DNA from: Candidatus Hodarchaeota archaeon
Lineage (GTDB): Archaea; Asgardarchaeota; Heimdallarchaeia; Hodarchaeales; Hodarchaeaceae
DNA length: 9,112 nt
Direction of reading: 5' to 3'
Assembly: GCA_016840305.1 (NCBI GenBank)
Contig: JAEOSP010000174.1
Location: 1 to 9,112, forward strand
The position numbers and the translations under genes were made by a program. Shown piece after piece: positions 1 through 4,735 of the stretch; the first letter of the stretch is position 1; each line of letters begins with the position of its first letter. The notes under the pieces are model-generated. The model worked only from the letters and a program-made list of their open reading frames with translations, had not been told where the DNA came from and searched no databases.

Positions 1-840
1 CGTAGATCAAACATAAAGATAGATTATATGGGCATGATAATGTTCATTATTACTGCGTTCTCTTTTGTCGGCGGAGTGTTAATAATTTTTAAAGATAATA
101 TAATTGGCGGAATCCTGATTCTTGCTTCATTTTTATTTGGGACTTTATTCATATATTTGGAAATTAGAAATCCTAAACCAATGATTTCATTAAAAATAAT
201 GAAAGACAGGACAATCCTAACAGGAATATTCTCATCGTTTCTTTGTTATATGGTGTACTACGGTATGGTCTTTCTCTTACCCTTCTTCTACCAAGAAGTC
301 CTGTTGTTTTCACAATCCCAAACAGGACTTCTTATGATTGTACCTCCTGTAGCTATGGCAATAATGGGTCCTATTGCAGGGATCTTTGCAGAGAAAATTG
401 ATATCCGAAGGTTAGCATCATTTGGCGCCTTCTTACTTAGTTTTTTTATCTTTCTTCTAGCTTTAACAATTGATCTGGAGCTAATTATTATAGTTCCTTT
501 AGTAGCTTTATTAGCTGGAGCTTTAACAATTTTCACCGTTTCTAATGGGACCTCTGTAATGAATTCCGCTCCAAAAAAAGATGTTAGTGTTGTTTCAGGA
601 TTAATAGGTCTATCCCGTAATATAGGTTTTACCTTGGGAACTACACTTACATCAGCATTTTTTAATTTGTTCTTTTTAATGAATAATCCTGATGATATTA
701 CTAGTGGAATAATATTCACTTCAAGCTATTATCAAAGCTTGGAGTCAACCTATTTGATTTTTGCTCTCTTTGCGTTGCTTGGAGCTGGTATATCATTATT
801 GAGAAAATCAGCTCCTTCTAGTTATTATAATGCAAATTAG
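1..840 (+). CDS. MFS transporter, DHA2 (14-helix) family, C-terminal half; 5' end outside window
   Basis: This is a probable proton-driven efflux permease in the cytoplasmic membrane; its substrate cannot be told. The frame is open from base 1, so the Met codon at 28 is internal and 279 residues are visible. The first visible residues, ending in KIDYMG, match the hydrophilic 'FDWLG'-type turn that precedes helix 7 in DHA2 proteins. Eight hydrophobic segments follow, at about residues 10-30, 33-53, 74-96, 109-128, 138-156, 159-182, 197-220 and 250-267, which corresponds to helices 7-14. Family-like landmarks are NPKPMISLKIMKDR before helix 9, FLLPFFYQEV with an SQSQTGLLMIVPP loop, GPIAGIFAEKIDIRRL (the second-half motif A equivalent), and GLIGLSRNIGFTLGTTL near the end. 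It ends in a short polar tail. The next gene lies 76 bp downstream on the same strand. I am sure of the superfamily, fairly sure of DHA2, and have no view on substrate. Confidence 0.85.
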   Translation, partial: RRSNIKIDYMGMIMFIITAFSFVGGVLIIFKDNIIGGILILASFLFGTLFIYLEIRNPKPMISLKIMKDRTILTGIFSSFLCYMVYYGMVFLLPFFYQEVLLFSQSQTGLLMIVPPVAMAIMGPIAGIFAEKIDIRRLASFGAFLLSFFIFLLALTIDLELIIIVPLVALLAGALTIFTVSNGTSVMNSAPKKDVSVVSGLIGLSRNIGFTLGTTLTSAFFNLFFLMNNPDDITSGIIFTSSYYQSLESTYLIFALFALLGAGISLLRKSAPSSYYNAN

Positions 841-905
841 TAAAACGGAAGCTCTTAAGAATAGGAAAGATTATAACGAGTAACATTTGTTGATAATAAA
901 TAAAT

Positions 906-911
906 AGGTGA
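906..911 (+). promoter_or_regulatory. Shine-Dalgarno site that sets the start of the 60-residue protein
   Basis: AGGTGA matches six bases of the archaeal consensus GGAGGTGATC and ends 5 nt before the ATG at 917. A GTG at 908 lies inside this site and would give a protein three residues longer, but it has no site of its own. ATG 917 is therefore preferred. Confidence 0.65.
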
Positions 912-916
912 AGAAA

Positions 917-1099
917 ATGGTTAGTGTCGAGATCGATGAAGAGAATAATGAAATAATTGTGAGATTGCCAATAAAACCAAAAAAATCGAGTACTGGTAAA
1001 ATGATGTTAATTGCGTCATCAGGAGGATGGGTGGGGACAGACGCAAAGTATGAAGACGAGCAACTACGAGTAAATGCAACCGTTGGTTATAAATTATAG
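917..1099 (+). CDS. Small conserved-looking hypothetical protein, 60 aa
   Basis: Function unknown. The protein is soluble, with no signal or membrane segment. It starts with an acidic strand (MVSVEIDEENNEIIVRL), then PIKPKKSSTGKMMLIASSGG, then VGTDAKYEDEQLRVNATVGY. The order is: beta strand ending in a proline/lysine-rich turn, 'SSTGK-hydrophobic-IASSGG', then a Thr-Asp/Ala strand and a short end. From memory this resembles a family of tiny prokaryotic proteins with a 'PSKSGKTLVVASTxGN' core, probably a compact beta fold; I cannot name the family or a function. The GK in STGK is not a P-loop, because the GxxxxGK spacing is absent. The start is set by the Shine-Dalgarno at 906-911. It lies 76 bp after the transporter on the same strand and may be transcribed with it or separately. 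Evidence that it is a real gene is the ribosome site, the balanced codon use and the family resemblance. Confidence 0.6.
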   Translation: MVSVEIDEENNEIIVRLPIKPKKSSTGKMMLIASSGGWVGTDAKYEDEQLRVNATVGYKL

Positions 1100-1120
1100 T
1101 GTAATGGATAATATCAATAA

Positions 1121-1339
1121 ATATCACTAATAGGCCAATATTCATTCCAAGAACTGTTTATTTCACTATTTGTTAAACCAGTAAAAGAATGTGTAAAATC
1201 GGGGTATGGAAAGAGTAATCCCATCGTAATTTATATAGATAATATGGATACATCTGAGGATGAACAAAAATCTCTGAGACATTTCACTCCTGTACAAACA
1301 GAGATACTGATGGATTATTGTTGTTTTGAAAATTATTAA
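1121..1339 (+). pseudogene. Possible relic of a NACHT/STAND-type NTPase (Walker B region)
   Basis: This frame is open for 72 codons but lacks an ATG, GTG or TTG start at its 5' end. The only in-frame ATG before the last few codons, at 1244, would leave 31 residues. The translation looks like protein: SFQELFISLFVKPVKECVKS, then PIVIYIDNMDTSEDEQ, then LRHFTPVQTEILMDY. A segment of the form 'LF.KP......' followed by a hydrophobic beta strand and an acidic D-x-x-D is how the Walker B strand of NACHT-type STAND NTPases looks ('PLVIVIDALDE'). An ATG at 1104 in another frame (MDNINKYH, then stop) could be the old start before a frameshift. By my rough estimate, 72 stop-free codons in DNA this AT-rich is well under 5% likely for a given frame. 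Walker A and sensor regions are absent. Alternatives are a chance open frame or a non-standard start. Confidence 0.3.
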
Positions 1340-1398
1340 ATAATAGATAGCCTTTCTACTGGTTTAGCAATATCTTGTATTAACATCGTCAACATTGA

Positions 1399-2166
1399 TT
1401 AGACAGAAAATGTCTTCGAATGGTAATATTCTAAATTGATAAATTTACATCCACAATCCTCAACGTCGTCTTTGTATCCTTCAATAAATGCTTCTTTCCC
1501 TTCATCAGTGTAATGAATGGGTATGAAGTAACGGGGATTAATTGTTTCTATTACTGTGACAACATCGGCTTCAGTCATAGTTTGGCAACCTGGACCGAGA
1601 GGTAAAAGGACAAGGTCAATCTCATCAGTCAATTGCTCGTACTCATCAATATTCCAGGAGTCACCAGCATGAAAAATGGCAAAATCATCAATTTCAATTA
1701 TGTAACTTGTGTAGTTATTATCCATAGGATGACTTGAATCAGGTGATCCAGGCATAGTGTACATATAGAAACAGGTAACGTTGAAATTATTCACTGTAAA
1801 TGTATCCTCAGGTACAACAGAAGTTGCATCATATAGCAAAGCTTCTATGCTCATTATGGCTGGAAAGTAAAGGTTAGTATTACCTGTTTTAATGAGATCG
1901 ATGGAATCTGGATCATAATGATCACCATGCTCATGAGTAATGAGAATTGCATCAGCAGGATAATCTGAATAACTAGATGGTAAATCATAAGGATCAATAT
2001 AGATTCTAGTATCATCATATTCTATCATAACTCCCGCATTATACAGTAGTTTTACTTTAATCCCATCATTTGGGGTGAGAACTACCGCTGCGATAACCAC
2101 TCCAGATGTAATAACAAGAGCGCCAATTAAAACAACATATTTCATATTATTTTGAAGGAAACTCAT
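1399..2166 (-). CDS. Membrane-anchored metallo-beta-lactamase-fold hydrolase (UlaG-like)
   Basis: This 255-residue protein is a probable metal-dependent hydrolase facing the outside of the cell. Residues 8-31 form one hydrophobic helix (KYVVLIGALVITSGVVIAAV), a signal anchor or uncleaved signal peptide. The MBL domain starts near residue 36 with KVKLLYNAGVMIEYDDTRIYIDP, the short form used by UlaG-like/'beta-lactamase superfamily 2' proteins. Metal ligands can be placed: H78, H80, D82 and H83 in THEHGDH, a further His at H146 (SSHPMDNN), D169 in IFHAGD, and H218 in FIPIHY. All positions expected for a two-metal site are therefore present. C238 and C240 lie close together near the end. The substrate is unknown; relatives act on cyclic or phosphate esters, lactones or N-acyl phospholipids. 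I see no Shine-Dalgarno before ATG 2166. A TATA-like element about 26 nt upstream suggests a leaderless message. The second Met (residue 8) is an alternative start that would keep the anchor. Confidence 0.85.
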   Translation of the reverse strand: MSFLQNNMKYVVLIGALVITSGVVIAAVVLTPNDGIKVKLLYNAGVMIEYDDTRIYIDPYDLPSSYSDYPADAILITHEHGDHYDPDSIDLIKTGNTNLYFPAIMSIEALLYDATSVVPEDTFTVNNFNVTCFYMYTMPGSPDSSHPMDNNYTSYIIEIDDFAIFHAGDSWNIDEYEQLTDEIDLVLLPLGPGCQTMTEADVVTVIETINPRYFIPIHYTDEGKEAFIEGYKDDVEDCGCKFINLEYYHSKTFSV

Positions 2167-2185
2167 GGTATTCTAATATGACTGA

Positions 2186-2197
2186 GATATTAATAAA
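2186..2197 (-). promoter_or_regulatory. TATA-like box for the MBL hydrolase gene
   Basis: On the minus strand this reads TTTATTAATATC, centred about 25 nt before ATG 2166. An archaeal TATA box sits about 25 nt before the transcript start, so the message would begin at or next to the ATG. This agrees with the lack of a Shine-Dalgarno. Confidence 0.4.
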
Positions 2198-2225
2198 TGA
2201 AGAGAATGATGCAAATTTTTTGTTG

Positions 2226-2244
2226 ATTTTTGAATTTCAAAAAT
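2226..2244. repeat. Near-perfect 19-bp palindrome upstream of the MBL gene
   Basis: ATTTTTGAA and TTCAAAAAT are exact inverse complements around a single central T. The palindrome lies 60-78 bp upstream of ATG 2166 and about 30 bp beyond the TATA-like box, in the 174-bp gap below the helical-repeat gene. It could be an operator for a dimeric regulator. It could also be a hairpin ending the upstream transcript, although a 1-nt loop makes that less likely. Confidence 0.4.
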
Positions 2245-2278
2245 TATTAAAGTTCCAAATTTCATATCAATTCTAGGG

Positions 2279-2294
2279 GTATTGATTCCAATAC
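2279..2294 (-). terminator. Small hairpin downstream of the helical-repeat gene
   Basis: GTATTG and CAATAC pair around a 4-nt loop, about 47 bp past the end of the 2341-2880 gene. No T-run follows on the minus strand, so a role in termination is only a guess. Confidence 0.15.
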
Positions 2295-2340
2295 TAATCT
2301 AATATCCTCCATCCAAACTTTGACTCTTCCAACAGAGTCT

Positions 2341-2880
2341 TCACTTATATATCTGTAAGAATTTGTACTTCTCAGGATTGATTTCTTTTATCGCTTCGGC
2401 TGCACGATTAACATCAATCTGTACTAATGGCTCAAATCGTTTGTTCAATTCATCAGGATCCTTTGTTTTCTTTGTCAAAGAATAAAATGCTGTCCACAGA
2501 TGGTCATCAACTAATTCGACTGCTTTTTGAGTATTTATTTTAAAAATTGGTTCAAAATGTTCCCTAAACGCATTTTTATCACAACTTTCACTTACAGCGA
2601 GAACTAATAACTTCCAGATGTGCTCTTTGACCTTTCCTGTATCTATTTGAACGATTGCTCCTAACTCTTTGTGTAATGCGTCTGGATCCTTAATTTGTCT
2701 TGTTAATGAATATAATACTGACCAAAAACGATCTTCGACAAGCTTGATTGCTTTATCTGGTCTGATTTTAAACACTGGTTCAAGCTTCTGTCGAAAAGCT
2801 TCCTCGCTACTGATCTCATCTATCGAGGAACAGACTAACATCCAGAAATGTTTCCTAACCTTTTCTTTGTACTCTCCCAT
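2341..2880 (-). CDS. Helical tandem-repeat protein, 179 aa, unknown function
   Basis: I do not recognise the family. The protein is soluble, charged and almost wholly helical, with no signal peptide, and is built from a repeat of exactly 76 residues: 8-83 and 84-159, then a partial third copy to the end. Each repeat splits into two shorter units. Units starting at F29 and F105 share the pattern FR...EP.FKI...KA..LV.D..W...YSLT followed by KDPD; I count 21 identities in 40. Units at L69 and L145 share L.K.....VQID. VRKHFW (8-13) matches VKEHIW (84-89) at the same 76-residue offset. Alternating helices of this kind usually make a scaffold that binds protein, as HEAT or TPR repeats do, though this is neither by sequence. 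The start is ATG 2880, with GGTGAT 3 nt before it. The gene shares a strand with both neighbours but is separated by 174 and 212 bp, so an operon is not evident. Confidence 0.7.
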   Translation of the reverse strand: MGEYKEKVRKHFWMLVCSSIDEISSEEAFRQKLEPVFKIRPDKAIKLVEDRFWSVLYSLTRQIKDPDALHKELGAIVQIDTGKVKEHIWKLLVLAVSESCDKNAFREHFEPIFKINTQKAVELVDDHLWTAFYSLTKKTKDPDELNKRFEPLVQIDVNRAAEAIKEINPEKYKFLQIYK

Positions 2881-2883
2881 AAC

Positions 2884-2889
2884 ATCACC
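2884..2889 (-). promoter_or_regulatory. Shine-Dalgarno site for the helical-repeat gene
   Basis: GGTGAT on the minus strand matches the archaeal consensus and lies 3 nt before ATG 2880. It supports that start over any later one. Confidence 0.55.
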
Positions 2890-3092
2890 ATTTTACATCT
2901 ATTAAGATTTGCGTTCTTTTTTATTGATTTATGAAAGAGAGGATTGAAATTTCCTCTATTTTATACAGCTCATTATTTCTCCTCTGTCAATAAAAGGATA
3001 TTGTACCATGAGTCACAAAGGAATTAATGATATATATTCAATAACAATAGATTCAGAGGATGTGAATGGCAGGAGACATTGGATAATAGTTA

Positions 3093-4313
3093 TCATTTAA
3101 GACTAATATGTTTATCGACACCCTCACCTTCAGTAAGGATTTTTTCACCAGCAAGTCTTACAAGAGCGTCTAATTTCTTAATATTATAGGTTTTCTTCCA
3201 GTTTGGATTACTTTTACTTAAAATTATTCCTAAAGCTGCCAATCTCACGGGTTTCGATGTATTGGATTTTTGAAGCGTTTTCAAATTATCAAGCAGAAAT
3301 GTGACTGCCATTTCATCGTTTGATTGAACCTTCTTGGTGACACTTTTGGGTAAGAATTTCGGTTCAGGAACGATGGATAATATTTTTCCTTTCCTTTTAG
3401 GAGTGAATAATGGTGATTTACTTCTTTCAAGCAGAGCAGCTAACGATTTATAGCCATATTTTACCTTCCATTGAGGTTCGATCTCCGATAAAGTTATACC
3501 AAGCTGACTTGCCAAAATATCTCCATCAGTAGTCATAGGGGTTTTCTGGATTGCTTTTACAAGCAATTCACTAATTTCCTCTGTAGTTTTCGTAGTCGTT
3601 TTAGCTATAGACTTTGAAACGACTTTAGTTTTAACCTGAGAGCTTTTTTTATCCTTAATTTTTTTAGGTTCACGTAAAAACTTCTGTAAATATTTTTCAG
3701 TTAGTTCTATTGTTTCATCTGCAAACTGACGGAGATCAGTGGATGTAGTTTTCGGTGGGCCATGAACCAAACGAACTATGACTCCAGATTGTTTTGCTAT
3801 TTCCACTGAAGGAATGAAATCCCTATCGCCCGCGACTAATACAATTAGACTAACCTGTTGGGAGGTAGCTAAATGAACCATTTGTACAGCTAGTTGAACA
3901 TCAACGCGTTTCTGTTCTTTTACAGTAATTGGTTTTTTACAATGAGGACAATCAGTTATTCGGTCTACAACATCACCGAGAATAACTTCAAACCTTGGCA
4001 AGATGCGAATACCATCATGAAAACTTTGACGATGATTATCTTTACCATCAAAGTAATAAGTTCGAAGACGATAAGCAGGTTGACACACTTCATCACTCAA
4101 GGCAGTTAAGTCCACGTCGAGTGATCCAAATAATCTTCTGATATAATTCCAATAACTACCATCGAAAAGAACGGCAGCTATAGGAGGAAAAGTATTATAC
4201 ATGGCAGTAGGGTATTTTTGAATCAAGATATGATCCCTTCCGTATTTAAGATGCCCATAAACCTGAAAATTTGGTGGTTGTGTGAAAGAAATGAATACTA
4301 GATCTAGTTTCAT
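3093..4313 (-). CDS. NYN-domain (PIN-like) ribonuclease with two C-terminal LOTUS/OST-HTH-like domains
   Basis: This is a probable RNA-cleaving or RNA-binding protein of 406 residues. The NYN/LabA-like PIN-fold domain covers about residues 44-212. It has a first acidic residue D51 in AAVLFDGSYWNYIRR, a second at D138 in KRVDVQLAVQM, and a third group D163/D165 in LVAGDRDFIPSVEIAK, so the acidic site is complete. A CPHC pair (C122, C125) just before the second motif could be half of a zinc site. A lysine-rich linker runs from about 214 to 243. The first helical domain, 244-316, has the LOTUS signature (EISELLVKAIQ, then SQLGITLSEIEPQWKVKYGYKSLAALLE). The second, about 334-406, is more divergent (LAALGIILSKSNPNWKKTYNIKKLDALV). 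NYN plus LOTUS domains recalls eukaryotic MARF1 and some bacterial proteins. No Shine-Dalgarno precedes ATG 4313; Met38 at 4202 would remove an N-terminal extension and is a credible alternative start. Confidence 0.85.
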   Translation of the reverse strand: MKLDLVFISFTQPPNFQVYGHLKYGRDHILIQKYPTAMYNTFPPIAAVLFDGSYWNYIRRLFGSLDVDLTALSDEVCQPAYRLRTYYFDGKDNHRQSFHDGIRILPRFEVILGDVVDRITDCPHCKKPITVKEQKRVDVQLAVQMVHLATSQQVSLIVLVAGDRDFIPSVEIAKQSGVIVRLVHGPPKTTSTDLRQFADETIELTEKYLQKFLREPKKIKDKKSSQVKTKVVSKSIAKTTTKTTEEISELLVKAIQKTPMTTDGDILASQLGITLSEIEPQWKVKYGYKSLAALLERSKSPLFTPKRKGKILSIVPEPKFLPKSVTKKVQSNDEMAVTFLLDNLKTLQKSNTSKPVRLAALGIILSKSNPNWKKTYNIKKLDALVRLAGEKILTEGEGVDKHISLK

Positions 4314-4735
4314 TTATTATCAATAAACCACTCGGTATTTCCACGCTTATAGGGCAAATAAACAATAATTATTCACTGTCTTAAACTTTTTGAAAATAGA
4401 ACCTTTAAATCATCCTAGATTTCTTTTTCGTTGAATATCCAATCTATTGCAAAGGACGGATTATTAACAATTAAAAAGTATTAATTAGTTGTTTGTATTC
4501 TTTTTCTAATCTCTTTGGATTGTATTCTAATTCTTATTTGTGTAAGTAAACGGTAATCCGAACATAAAATTCAGTAATATCATTAATTTCAATTTGCCAA
4601 AAAGCCTTTTAAGGTTGTAAGAGAGAGGTCTCTGAATACGAGAAAATTGCTTTGTCAGACAAAAATGATCTACATTCTTAGTTGTTTCCTATAAGCTGTT
4701 AGTCTTACAAGAAGCAGAGAAACGAGAGAAGAGAA
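4314..4735. other. 422-bp gap between the NYN-LOTUS and long GTPase genes, no clear gene
   Basis: This stretch is very AT-rich and has frequent stops in all frames. It should hold the promoter of the NYN-LOTUS gene: TATAAG on the minus strand at 4347-4352 is a weak candidate. It also holds the 3' end of the long GTPase transcript: on the minus strand, bases 4709-4738 form a pyrimidine-rich run just past the stop, which could help termination. I see no tRNA, CRISPR or transposon ends. A possible protein relic inside it is listed separately. Confidence 0.5.
4471..4608 (-). pseudogene. Possible short protein relic with one internal stop
   Basis: One minus-strand frame reads KAFWQIEINDITEFYVRITV, continues YLHK, meets a TAA at 4534-4536, then goes on ELEYNPKRLEKEYKQLINTF to a stop. 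The two halves keep the same frame and read like one charged protein segment. There is no start codon or ribosome site, and the family is unknown. Open runs of 24 and 20 codons are common by chance, so only the protein-like composition supports this. Confidence 0.15.

Noticed and set aside
288..719. 143-codon open frame on the minus strand inside the transporter
   Set aside because: It is antisense to a clear membrane protein, and its translation has no recognisable domain.
28..840. Transporter gene starting at ATG 28
   Set aside because: The frame is open to base 1 and the upstream residues match the conserved turn before helix 7; half of the transporter lies outside the window.
921..1145. 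74-codon open frame on the minus strand over the 60-residue gene
   Set aside because: It is antisense to the better-supported plus-strand gene, which has a Shine-Dalgarno; the hydrophobic translation is typical of a shadow.
2938..2957. 6-bp inverted repeat AGAGGA/TCCTCT with an 8-nt loop
   Set aside because: Arms are short, the loop is large and no T-run follows; it is likely chance.
3008..3100. 30-residue plus-strand open frame (MSHKGINDIYSITIDSED...)
   Set aside because: It overlaps the end of the NYN-LOTUS gene by 8 bp, has only a weak GGA upstream, and resembles no family. The frame is open from 2948, so it may be worth noting, but evidence is too thin.
3474..3487. GGTTCGATCTCC, similar to a tRNA T-loop
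   Set aside because: It lies inside the first LOTUS domain's coding frame and no cloverleaf can be formed around it.
4621..4634. AGAGA-GG-TCTCT hairpin in the 4314-4735 gap
   Set aside because: A 5-bp stem with a 2-nt loop is not a stable or typical signal.
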